From positions 1 through 62,928 of the forward strand of contig NZ_RAWG01000013.1 of assembly GCF_003611735.1 (NCBI RefSeq): 62,928 nt of DNA, written 5' to 3'. Source of the stretch: Corallococcus sicarius. Lineage in GTDB: Bacteria > Myxococcota > Myxococcia > Myxococcales > Myxococcaceae. The position numbers were made by a program, and so were the translations under genes. Of the stretch, positions 9,491 through 17,330 are shown piece after piece. The notes under the pieces are model-generated. The model ran no database searches and was not told the DNA's origin. It saw only the letters and a list, made by a program, of their open reading frames with translations. Position 1 is the stretch's first letter. Every line of letters starts with the position of its first letter.

Positions 9491-9508
9491 CGAAGCGGAA
9501 GTGCGACC

Positions 9509-11008
9509 GTGGCCCAGGTGCGGAAGATCCTCATCGCCGACCCCGACCTCGACTCGGTGCGCGCCCTGTCGCGTGCCCTGCGCACGAAGGGCTACCAGGT
9601 GCACTACGCACCGGACGGCTCGCGCGCGCTGGAGGTCGCGGTGCTGCGGCACCCGGACCTGACCCTCTTCGACGAGGCGTGCCGGCTGCTGGACGCGCGC
9701 ACCTTCGTGCAGATCCTGCGCACCAACCCGCGCACCGAGGACATCCCGGTGGTCCTCACCACGTCCAGCCTGGACACGGACCGGGCGCGGGGCCCCCGGG
9801 ACGGCATGCTGCGCAAGCCCTTCAACCTGGATGAGGTGCTCAGCCGCATCGAGCACATCTTCCGGCGCAACGAAGCGGCCAAGGACCTCAAGAGCGAGCA
9901 GCAGGAGATTGAAGGGTCGCTCAGCCAGCTCAGCATCCCGGACCTGATGCAGATCCTCGGGATGAACAAGCGCAACGGCAAGCTGTCGCTGGAGCGCGGT
10001 GCCGAGCGCGGGGAGATCATCGTCTCCGACGGCCGCACGGTGAATGCGCGGTTGGGGCGGGTGGAAGGGGAGAAGGCGCTGTTCCGGCTGCTGTCATGGA
10101 CGGAGGGCAACTTCACGTTCACGCCCGGCACCAACGCGGCGCGCCCGCGCATCAACCGCGCCATGGACGACGCGCTGCTGGAAGGCATGCGTCAGTCGGA
10201 TGAAGTGAATCGGCTGCTCCCCGGCCTGCCGCCGCGCCACACGCGGCTGATGCTGGCGCCGGAGGTGGACCTGTCCGAAGCGCAGCACCCGGTGACGGCG
10301 CAGGTGATGGAATTGCTGCGCCAGCCGCGCGCCCTGGGCGAGGTGCTGGACCTGGCGCCCGCCACGGACATGGAGGTGCTGGGCGTGCTGTCCACGCTGC
10401 TCCAGAAGGGCATGGCGCGCCCGACGGAGAGCGAAGGCCAGAACCTGGGCGCGGGCGACCTGATTGGCGCGGCGGAGGTGCACGCGCTGCGCGGCCGCCT
10501 GTTGCGCACGCGGGCCACCACGAAGGTGGCCACCGCGAAGGTGTTCGTGTGCGGCAGCGGTTCCTCCGCGGCGCGGCGTGTGCTGGCGCGGGTGCCGGGG
10601 CTGGAGGCGCTGTCGGCGGATCCCACCGCGGTGAAGAGCGGCTTCGGCACGCTGGGGCGTCTGGAGTTGAGCGACGTGCTGAACGTGGACTTCTGCGTGC
10701 TGCCGCCCGCGGAGGCCGCGCGTCCGTTGTGGCGCCCGTTCAGCGCGGGCGCCATCGGCGCGCTGTTGATGGACTCGTCCGAGCCGGCGGTGAAGCTGGC
10801 GCACTACCTGGCCTGGGAGGTGCGCATCCCCATCGTGGTGGTGGGCACGGAGATCCCCGCGCCGTTGCAGGGCGCCCCGGCGGGCGTGAGCGCCCCGGGC
10901 GAGGACCTCACGGACGCCCTGCGCGCCATGCTCATCCAGGCGCTCAACCCCTCGCCCACGCTGCCCGGGGTGTCGCAGGTGCAGCGCGCATCCGTGACGC
11001 CCTCCTGA
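9509..11008 (+). CDS. Response regulator with DUF4388 (PATAN) domain and degenerate Ras-like GTPase domain
   Basis: Receiver at residues 1-120 (D11, D55, T84/T85, K103 in LRKP). The DUF4388/PATAN domain covers about 134-230 (EIEGSLSQLSIPDLMQILGM, then GEIIVSDGRTVNARLG). A C-terminal region at about 343-455 has the order of the small Ras/MglA-like GTPases found beside such proteins: a first strand AKVFVCGSG, then FGTLGRLEL, then GAIGALLMDSSE, then PIVVVG. However, the P-loop position reads GSGSSAARR, lacking the GK(S/T) needed for nucleotide binding, and the GTPGQ-type switch is missing. It is therefore probably a pseudo-GTPase. GTG start at 9509, 18 bases after the preceding stop. Convergent with the P450 gene. 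Confidence 0.8.
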   Translation: MAQVRKILIADPDLDSVRALSRALRTKGYQVHYAPDGSRALEVAVLRHPDLTLFDEACRLLDARTFVQILRTNPRTEDIPVVLTTSSLDTDRARGPRDGMLRKPFNLDEVLSRIEHIFRRNEAAKDLKSEQQEIEGSLSQLSIPDLMQILGMNKRNGKLSLERGAERGEIIVSDGRTVNARLGRVEGEKALFRLLSWTEGNFTFTPGTNAARPRINRAMDDALLEGMRQSDEVNRLLPGLPPRHTRLMLAPEVDLSEAQHPVTAQVMELLRQPRALGEVLDLAPATDMEVLGVLSTLLQKGMARPTESEGQNLGAGDLIGAAEVHALRGRLLRTRATTKVATAKVFVCGSGSSAARRVLARVPGLEALSADPTAVKSGFGTLGRLELSDVLNVDFCVLPPAEAARPLWRPFSAGAIGALLMDSSEPAVKLAHYLAWEVRIPIVVVGTEIPAPLQGAPAGVSAPGEDLTDALRAMLIQALNPSPTLPGVSQVQRASVTPS

Positions 11009-11024
11009 ACCCGGCCGTCACTTC

Positions 11025-12413
11025 TCAGGAACGGGCCGCGGGGCTCCGACGCTCCAGGTACATGGGCAGTCCGCCCTTGGGCCTCAGTGACAGGTGCGAC
11101 TCGGGTTGCAGTGAGAACCCGGGCGCTTCGCGCAGTTGGTAGCGCTGGGCGACCGTGGCCAGCACGAGCTGCGACTCCATCATCGCGAAGCCGTTGCCGA
11201 TGCACTGGCGTGGCCCGCCGCTGAAGGGGAAGTACGCGAAGCGGTGGCGCTTCGCCGCGGCCTCGGGGGCGAAGCGCTCTGGACGGAAGGCGTCCGGCTC
11301 CTCCCAGAAGTCCGGGTGGCGGTGGGTGACGTAGGGGCTCACGTCCACCGCGCTGCCCTTCGGGATCCGGAAGCCGCCGATGACGTCGTCCTCCTGCACC
11401 GTGCGGCTGAAGATGACGCCCGGGGGATACAGCCGCATCGCCTCCTCCACGACCTGCCGCGTGTAGACGAGCTTCGGCACGTCCTCCGCCGTGGGCACGC
11501 GCCCGCCCAGCACCGTGTCCACCTCCGCGTGCAGCCGGGCCTCGGCCTCCGGATGCTTCGCCAGCAGCCCCCACGTCCAGCCCAGCGCGGTGGCCGTCGT
11601 CTCATGGCCCGCGAGCAGCATCGTCAGCACCTCGTCCCCGAGCTGCGTGTCCGTCATGCCCGTGCCCGTGTCCTCGTCGCGCGCGGCCATCAACATGGAG
11701 AGCAGGTCGCCGGTGTCCTCCTCGCGCTGGCGCCGCTGGGTGATGATGTCCTGCACCGTCGCTCGCAGCGTGGTGCGCGCGGCGCGGAAGGCCCGGTCTT
11801 CGCGCGTGGGCAGGATGGGGGGCAGCAGGCGCATCGAACGGAACCGCACGGCAATCTGCCGGCTGAGTTCGTTGAAGGCTTCGCCGACCTGCGCGGCCTT
11901 GTCGTCCACGGAGGTGCCGAAGAGCGCGTCGCCCACGATGCTCAGCGACAGCCGCATCATCTCCCCGGTGACGACCACGGGCGTCCCCTGCGCCGCGGCC
12001 GTGTCCCATCGCTCGAGCATCTCCCCGGTGGTCTGGACCATCCGCGTGGCCATGCCGGCGATGCGCTGCCGGTGGAACGCGGGCTGGGCCAGCCGCCGCT
12101 GCCGCAGCCAGAAGTCCCCCCGGCTCGTCAGCAGCCCGTTGCCGGCGAACCAGCTGGCCATCCGGTACGACAGGTGGTCCTTCGTGTAGTTCTTCACGTG
12201 GTCCTGCAGCACGTGGCGCACGCCGTCCGGGTGGGCGATGAGGTGCGACTTCACCGGGCCCAGGCGGTAGCTCGACACGTCCCCGTACTCGCGCACGGTG
12301 GCGTCCAGGAAGCCCAGCAGGTCGCGCTGCACCTGGGGCAGCACGCCCATCAACAGGTGGCCCCGGGGGCCAGGGGCAAGGCGGGTAACGGGGGCCGCGG
12401 TGGCGGTGGTCAT
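11025..12413 (-). CDS. Cytochrome P450
   Basis: The 462-aa protein carries the complete P450 signature: I-helix AGHETT (oxygen activation), the ExxR pair in EEAMR, and the heme-ligand loop FSGGPRQCIG with Cys404. P450s insert one oxygen atom into organic substrates using electrons from a redox partner, which is not encoded nearby. The start is ATG 12413, chosen because AGGAGG lies 8 bases upstream; the open frame continues a further 60 codons without support. No signal peptide or membrane anchor is apparent, so it is probably soluble. It is divergent from an AraC-type regulator 132 bp away, which is the obvious candidate regulator. Substrate unknown: fatty acid, terpene and xenobiotic hydroxylation are all possible. 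Confidence 0.95.
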   Translation of the reverse strand: MTTATAAPVTRLAPGPRGHLLMGVLPQVQRDLLGFLDATVREYGDVSSYRLGPVKSHLIAHPDGVRHVLQDHVKNYTKDHLSYRMASWFAGNGLLTSRGDFWLRQRRLAQPAFHRQRIAGMATRMVQTTGEMLERWDTAAAQGTPVVVTGEMMRLSLSIVGDALFGTSVDDKAAQVGEAFNELSRQIAVRFRSMRLLPPILPTREDRAFRAARTTLRATVQDIITQRRQREEDTGDLLSMLMAARDEDTGTGMTDTQLGDEVLTMLLAGHETTATALGWTWGLLAKHPEAEARLHAEVDTVLGGRVPTAEDVPKLVYTRQVVEEAMRLYPPGVIFSRTVQEDDVIGGFRIPKGSAVDVSPYVTHRHPDFWEEPDAFRPERFAPEAAAKRHRFAYFPFSGGPRQCIGNGFAMMESQLVLATVAQRYQLREAPGFSLQPESHLSLRPKGGLPMYLERRSPAARS

Positions 12414-12472
12414 CGGGTGACTCCTCCTGGCGGGAGATATCCCGCGCCCGAAGCCCTGGCGCATTTGCCCCG

Positions 12473-12499
12473 GGCGCCAACGCGTTGTCCGCTGGCGCC
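12473..12499. promoter_or_regulatory. Inverted repeat between P450 and AraC-type genes, candidate operator
   Basis: GGCGCCA at 12473-12479 and TGGCGCC at 12493-12499 form an inverted repeat with 13 bases between. A further TGGCGC half-site lies near 12457. The position between two divergent genes fits a regulator-binding site, but GC-rich chance repeats are common here. Confidence 0.35.
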
Positions 12500-12545
12500 A
12501 CCGCGCGTTGCGGCGGCCGGGCGTGCTGGGCCATGCTGCCCCGCG

Positions 12546-13583
12546 ATGCGTCCCCAGACGCTCCATTCCTACCTCTTCCGCCCGCTGTTCCATGTCGGTG
12601 AGTCACTGGGAATCCCTCGCGCCCGCCTGGTGGAAACCGTGGGCGTGGACGAGGAACAGCTCGCGCGGCCGGACGTGCGGGTGCCGTACACCGCGCTGCA
12701 ACGGCTGTGGACCTTGCTGGTGGAGGTGGGCGGCATGGAGCCGCTGGCCCTGCGGCTCGCGCAGGCGATGGAGCCCGCGCACGTGGGGCTCGTGGGCTAC
12801 GTGGTCGTCAACAGCCCCGACCTGGGCACGTCCCTCCAGCGTTACTGCCGCATCAACGGGCTGTTGGATCCGCGCACGCAGTGGCGCGTCCTCCAGACGG
12901 CGGGCGGGATGCGCGTGGAGCTGCACCTGGATCCGCTGGACGCCTGGGCCTCGAAGCTCCGGCACCCCGCGGAGGGGCTGCTGGTCTCGCTGGTGTCCAG
13001 CGCCCGCATGCTCAGCGGCGAGGACTGGCCGCTCAAGCGCGTCTGCTTCGCGCACCCTCGCCACGCGGCCTCCGGCGCCGTGGAGGACTTCCTGGGCATC
13101 GCCGCCGAATACGACGCGAGCGCGTACTTCGTGGAAGGGGACGCCGCAGGCGCGAGGCTCCCCATCCGCCACGCGGACATCGAGCTGGGCAACCTGCTCC
13201 ACGCCCGCGCGGAGGCGGAGCTCGCGGTGCTGCTGACGCAGGAGGCCCGCTCCTGGCGCGAGCGCGTGGAGGAGGTGCTCGCGGCCCAGCCCCGCACGGG
13301 GGACCTGGTGCCCGCGGACGTCGCGTCGCGGCTCGCGGTGAGTGAGCGCACGCTCCAGCGTCGGCTGCGCGAAGAGGGCGTCACGTTCGCGGGCCTGGAG
13401 GACGCCGTGCGCCGCGACCGCGCGTTCCAGTTCCTGCGCGACGGGCTGCTGCCTCACTTCGAGATCGCCTTCCTCCTGGGCTTCAGCGACCCCAGCGCCT
13501 TCGCCCGCGCCTTCCGCCGGTGGAGCGGCACGACGCCGGGCCACTGGCAGCAGGCCCAGGGCGCGAAGGACGGCGCCGTCTAG
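12546..13583 (+). CDS. AraC-family transcriptional regulator (OruR/ArgR-like layout)
   Basis: The N-terminal ~190 residues match the layout of the arabinose-binding-like sensor domain (PF12625) found in OruR/MmsR-type regulators (LVETVGVDEEQLARPDVRVPY, then PLALRLAQAM). The C-terminal ~90 residues are a double helix-turn-helix AraC domain: DVASRLAVSERTLQRRLREE for the first helix pair and EIAFLLGFSDPSAFARAFRR for the second. 345 aa is usual for the subfamily. ATG start at 12546. It probably binds an unknown small molecule and regulates the divergent P450. Confidence 0.92.
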   Translation: MRPQTLHSYLFRPLFHVGESLGIPRARLVETVGVDEEQLARPDVRVPYTALQRLWTLLVEVGGMEPLALRLAQAMEPAHVGLVGYVVVNSPDLGTSLQRYCRINGLLDPRTQWRVLQTAGGMRVELHLDPLDAWASKLRHPAEGLLVSLVSSARMLSGEDWPLKRVCFAHPRHAASGAVEDFLGIAAEYDASAYFVEGDAAGARLPIRHADIELGNLLHARAEAELAVLLTQEARSWRERVEEVLAAQPRTGDLVPADVASRLAVSERTLQRRLREEGVTFAGLEDAVRRDRAFQFLRDGLLPHFEIAFLLGFSDPSAFARAFRRWSGTTPGHWQQAQGAKDGAV

Positions 13584-13685
13584 GAACGCGCCCCCCAGCG
13601 GGCAGGCATTGGAATCCGTGCCCGGCGCGGAATGTTTTCACCCTGGGCGCGGCACCCATTCGCGTCCCAGGAGAGGGGAGCACGG

Positions 13686-14285
13686 ATGATCAAGACGCTG
13701 CGGGACGCGGAGGAGCTGGTGCGCACGCGCCACGTCATCACGGAGGTGCCCACGCACGGGCCCACGTCCCTCGTCGAACAGGTGATGGGCGGCCGGCCCA
13801 CCGGGAGCTGGCGCGAACACGCGAAGGGGCGGCTCGCGTACCGGCTGGGCCGCCAGCTGCGCGCGTCACCGGACGTGCTCGCGGTGCGGCTGGTGGAGGG
13901 CAAGGTGGCCTTCGTGGACCCCACGCTGTGGGCGTCCGTGTACCGCGTCGCCATGGAGCCCGCGCGCCGCCGTCCTTCCCTCCAGGGGCTGTCCACCGAG
14001 GCCCGCTCGCTGCTCTCCACCGTGGAGCGCGACAAGCGCGTCCTCTTGGACAAGGAGGGCCCGTGGACCAAGGCGCGCGAAGCCCTGGAGGAGCGGCTGC
14101 TGGTCCACTTCTCCGAGGCGCAGCAGGAGGACGGGCGCCACGTCGCGGTGCTGCGCTCGTGGCGGGACTGGGCCTCTGCGGAGCTGAAGGTGGACGCGTC
14201 CCGGCTGTCCTACGAGGACGCGCAGGCGCGGCTGCGAGCGGCGTGTGACGGGGCACCCACGGGGCTCGGGCCCTGGGTGTTCTGA
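13686..14285 (+). CDS. Conserved hypothetical protein, possibly AlkZ-related
   Basis: A 199-aa soluble protein without signal peptide or membrane segment. ATG 13686 has an upstream AGGAGAGGGGAG; the frame is open further upstream to 13632 but without a ribosome-binding site. Visible features are an N-terminal THGPTSLVEQVMGG segment, a basic helix GRLAYRLGRQLRASPDVLAVRLVEGKV and an Arg/Leu-rich middle. The arrangement recalls short winged-helix proteins annotated as relatives of AlkZ/YcaQ DNA glycosylases, but I see no catalytic QxQ-type motif, so this is a weak suggestion. It is convergent with the next gene across a palindromic terminator. Confidence 0.6.
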   Translation: MIKTLRDAEELVRTRHVITEVPTHGPTSLVEQVMGGRPTGSWREHAKGRLAYRLGRQLRASPDVLAVRLVEGKVAFVDPTLWASVYRVAMEPARRRPSLQGLSTEARSLLSTVERDKRVLLDKEGPWTKAREALEERLLVHFSEAQQEDGRHVAVLRSWRDWASAELKVDASRLSYEDAQARLRAACDGAPTGLGPWVF

Positions 14286-14304
14286 ATTCCAAGCCGGAGC
14301 CGGG

Positions 14305-14326
14305 AGCCGCCTGACGTCAGGCGGCT
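14305..14326. terminator. 22-bp perfect palindrome, bidirectional terminator-like
   Basis: A perfect self-complementary stretch centred on CTGACGTCAG lies between two convergent genes and overlaps the stop codon of the minus-strand gene. It can form a GC-rich hairpin in either RNA. TTCCTC follows on the plus strand, a poor U-tract. Confidence 0.5.
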
Positions 14327-14661
14327 TCCTCGCGGACCTCCAGCGCGTCACGGACCCCTGGGAGGCGGACGAGCAGCTCGTACTCCGCGGGCTGGATCAT
14401 GGACACGCGGCGTCCCGCCACGCGCTCCATCCAGATTTCAATGCGGTGCTCCCCGGCCGGATTGACGTGGCGGGAGATGCGGGCACGGCGGCCCTCGTTC
14501 TGACAGGCGAGGATGTCCTGCTGGAGGCTGCGCAGACGGCGGAACACCTTCAGCGCCATCCGACCCTCGGGGGTGTCGAACGTGTGGAAGTGCCGGTTCC
14601 GCGACAGCGGTCGGCCGGGGTCATGAAGCCTCTCGACGAGGCGGCGCACGAAGGGGTCCAT
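14317..14661 (-). CDS. Hypothetical protein, 114 aa
   Basis: A small, basic, soluble protein (MDPFVRRLVERLHDPGRPLS...) with alternating Arg/Leu and His-rich segments (SRNRHFHTFDTPEGRMALKV) and an acidic C-terminus ending REEAA. No signal peptide, transmembrane helix or known catalytic motif. The ATG at 14661 lies 40 bases from the divergent TPR lipoprotein start, so the genes share a promoter region. The stop codon lies inside a palindromic terminator. The family is not recognised. Confidence 0.7.
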   Translation of the reverse strand: MDPFVRRLVERLHDPGRPLSRNRHFHTFDTPEGRMALKVFRRLRSLQQDILACQNEGRRARISRHVNPAGEHRIEIWMERVAGRRVSMIQPAEYELLVRLPGVRDALEVREEAA

Positions 14662-14701
14662 CGACGGGGAAGGATAACATCCGGTACCCTGTGCCTCATC
14701 G

Positions 14702-16030
14702 ATGCCTCAGCGATTTTTGACCCGTTCCTGGACGCTCGTCCTGCTCCTGCCGCTCGCCTGCAAGGACCCGGAGACGGCAGCCGCCCAGACGCAAGCCACC
14801 CAGGTCCAGACCTCTCTTTCTGAAGGCCGTGAGGCCTTGACGAAGGGCAACTACGGCCGCGCCATCGCCGCGCTCCAGAAGGCGTCCAACGCCGCGCCGG
14901 AGAGCGTGGAGCCGCTGCTGCTCCTGGCGGAGGCCCACCGGTTGGGCGGCAATCCCGGCGCGTCCATCCTCACGCTCAAGCAGGCCGAAGGGTTGCTGCC
15001 GGGCAGCGACCCCGTCATCCAGAAGCAGCTCTCGGAGCTGTACCTGCGCGAAGGGCAGGGCGACCAGGCCATCTCCACGCTCGTGGCGCTGCGCAACGAG
15101 GGCAAGCTGTCCCACGCGGACATCCTCGCCCTGGCGCGCCTCCAGGCCCGGCAGGGGTTGGCCGAGGACGCCTTCACCACGCTGGAGCGCATCCTCCGGG
15201 AGAACCCGGACGACGCCGCGACGAAGACGGTGGAGGCCGAAATCCTCCTCATGAAGGGCGATGAGCTGCTCGCGGCCAACCTGATGGACCGCGTGCTCCA
15301 GGGCTCGCCGGAGTTCACCGCCGCGCGTCTCCTGCGGGCGCGCTACTTCCTGATGAGCGGCTTCTCCGACCTCGCGGAGGCGGACCTCCAGTCCGTGCCG
15401 GCGGTGGACGCGGGGACGACGGAGGTCGTGGCCATGAAGGCCCGCGTGCTGATGGCGCTCGGACGCCCCACGGAGGCCGAGAGCGCCCTCAAGGCCCTGC
15501 TCCAGGACGACGAGGACAACGCGGAGGCGCTCGCGTGGCTGGCGGACATCGTCCGGGCCCAGGGCCGCGCGTCGGAGGCGCAGCAGCTGGTGGACCGCGC
15601 GCTGCACCTGCAACCCCGGCTCGCCCGAGGCCTGTACGTGCGCGGCCGGGTGCTGGAGGACCAGGACGACGCGCGCGCCGCCGAGGACAGCTACCGCTTC
15701 GCCCTCAAGGCGGAGCCCGGCTTCAGCCCCGCGCTCTCACGCATGTGGCGGCTGCACCTGAAGGCGGGGCGCAAGCCGGAGGCGCAGGCGACGCTGGAGC
15801 GCCTGATGGGGCTGGGCGAGGCGGCGGTGGAGGACAAGGCCGCGCTCGCGAACCTCTACGCGCAGTTCGAGACGCAGCTGCCGCGCGGCAAGAAGCTGAT
15901 TGAAGAGGCCCTGCAGCGCGAGCCGCAGAACCCCGAATACCTCCGCATCCAGAAGGCCCTCGACAAGGCCACGCCGAAGAAGAAGAAGGCCCCGACGGGC
16001 CCCCTCATCATCCGTGGCGGCCGGCGCTGA
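14702..16030 (+). CDS. TPR-repeat lipoprotein
   Basis: The signal peptide (MPQRFLTRSWTLVLLLPLAC) ends in Cys20 with a nearly canonical lipobox (PLAC; Pro at -3 is unusual), indicating an envelope lipoprotein. The remaining ~420 residues are tandem 34-residue tetratricopeptide helices, for example GREALTKGNYGRAIAALQKA, LLLLAEAHRLGGNPGASI and LARLQARQGLAEDAFTTLE. Such repeats are protein-protein scaffolds. The C-terminus is very basic (TPKKKKAP...). The last 23 bases overlap the convergent M16 peptidase gene. Specific partner unknown. Confidence 0.88.
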   Translation: MPQRFLTRSWTLVLLLPLACKDPETAAAQTQATQVQTSLSEGREALTKGNYGRAIAALQKASNAAPESVEPLLLLAEAHRLGGNPGASILTLKQAEGLLPGSDPVIQKQLSELYLREGQGDQAISTLVALRNEGKLSHADILALARLQARQGLAEDAFTTLERILRENPDDAATKTVEAEILLMKGDELLAANLMDRVLQGSPEFTAARLLRARYFLMSGFSDLAEADLQSVPAVDAGTTEVVAMKARVLMALGRPTEAESALKALLQDDEDNAEALAWLADIVRAQGRASEAQQLVDRALHLQPRLARGLYVRGRVLEDQDDARAAEDSYRFALKAEPGFSPALSRMWRLHLKAGRKPEAQATLERLMGLGEAAVEDKAALANLYAQFETQLPRGKKLIEEALQREPQNPEYLRIQKALDKATPKKKKAPTGPLIIRGGRR

Positions 16031-17330
16031 CGGCGGACGGGGCGGAAGAGGGCAGCCCGGCTTCCGCCACCACCTTCTCCAGCGCCTTGAGCCCCTTCTT
16101 CTGGCCCACCGCGACGACGAGCAGGTTCTCGCGGGTGAAGTAGCGCCGGGCCGCGTCGCGCACCTGCGCGGCCGTCTGGCGGTCCACCAGGTCCGCGCGG
16201 TGGCTGAACGTCTCCGGCGTGCGGAACAGCTCCGTGCCGCCAAACCACCCGGCCAGCTCGCCCGGTGAGTCCTGGGAGAACTCCAGCAGCATGCGGTGGC
16301 GGCGCTTGGCGCGGTTCAGCTCCTCCGCGCCCACCTCTTCGTCGCACAGCGCGGCGAGCACCCGCAGCGACTCGGCCACCACCTGCGATGCCTTCTCCGG
16401 CGCGCTGGCGGCTTCAATCTCGAACAGGCCGGTGTCGTGGTACGTGTCCAGCCCCGCGTGGACGGAGTACGCAAGGCCGCGCTTCTCCACGATTTCAAAC
16501 GGCAGCCGCGACGACAGGCCGTCGTCCAGCAGGCGCCGCAGAATCTGGAGCGCGGGGTAGTCCTCGTGCTGCTCCGGCACGGCGCGGAAGGTGAGCTTGA
16601 ACTCCGTCTGCGACTCGTCGTGCAGGACGAAGTGGAAGTGCGGCCCGGGCCCGATGACAGGCGGCGGCGCTTCCGACGAGGCCACGCCGCGCGGCAGGTG
16701 GGCGAAGGCGCGCTCCGCCAGCGCCAGCACTTCGGAGTGACGCACGCGGCCCGCGGCGGTGACGACCATGTTGCCGGCGACGTAGTGCCGCGCGAAGTGC
16801 TCGCGCACCTGCTCGTGGGTGAGGGCCTGCACGGACTCGCGGGTGCCGGCGATCTTCAGGGCCAGCGGATGTTCGGGGAAGAGGATGCGCTTGGACAGGT
16901 TGTCCAGGTCGATGTCGCGCCCCTTGTCGTCCACCTCATCCAGCATCTCCTCCAGGATGATCTGCCGCTCCACCTCCATGTCGGTGAGGCGGGGGCGGGT
17001 GAGCATGTCGCCAATGACGTCCATGCCCACGCGCAGGTGCGAGGGGTGCAGCGGCGTGTAGTAGTAGCCGTGGTCGCGGGTGGTGGCGCCGTTGAGGTTG
17101 CCGCCCACCTCTTCCACGGCGGCGTTCATCTTCACCGTGTCCGGCCAGCCGTCGCTGCCCCGGAAGAAGAGGTGCTCGAGGAAGTGGCTGACGCCGTTGT
17201 TGGCCACCGTCTCGTGGCGGCTGCCGGTCCGCACGTACACGGCCAGCAGTGCGGTGTGCAGGTGGGGCGTCTCGACGGTGACGACGCGGAGCCCGGAGGG
17301 CAGCACGTCCCGGAACGGTTTAAAGCTCAT
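16008..17330 (-). CDS. M16-family zinc metallopeptidase (processing-peptidase type)
   Basis: The 440-aa protein has the inverted zinc motif HxxEH (HFLEH, H49/E52/H53), with the third glutamate about 74 residues on (E126/E127 in ILEEMLDE). The first M16 half is catalytic and the second carries the usual FRAVPEQHEDYPALQILRRLL and RGLAYSVHAGL segments. No signal peptide is apparent. Its ATG overlaps the stop of the upstream histidine kinase gene by 4 bases (ATGA), so the two are translationally coupled. Its 3' end overlaps the convergent TPR gene. It cleaves small or unfolded peptides; the substrate is unknown. Confidence 0.94.
   Translation of the reverse strand: MSFKPFRDVLPSGLRVVTVETPHLHTALLAVYVRTGSRHETVANNGVSHFLEHLFFRGSDGWPDTVKMNAAVEEVGGNLNGATTRDHGYYYTPLHPSHLRVGMDVIGDMLTRPRLTDMEVERQIILEEMLDEVDDKGRDIDLDNLSKRILFPEHPLALKIAGTRESVQALTHEQVREHFARHYVAGNMVVTAAGRVRHSEVLALAERAFAHLPRGVASSEAPPPVIGPGPHFHFVLHDESQTEFKLTFRAVPEQHEDYPALQILRRLLDDGLSSRLPFEIVEKRGLAYSVHAGLDTYHDTGLFEIEAASAPEKASQVVAESLRVLAALCDEEVGAEELNRAKRRHRMLLEFSQDSPGELAGWFGGTELFRTPETFSHRADLVDRQTAAQVRDAARRYFTRENLLVVAVGQKKGLKALEKVVAEAGLPSSAPSAVSAGRHG

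Noticed and set aside
11136-13583. 815-codon plus-strand frame across the P450 and AraC-type genes
   Set aside because: Only the last 345 codons (from 12546) are the real AraC-type regulator; the rest is antisense to the P450.
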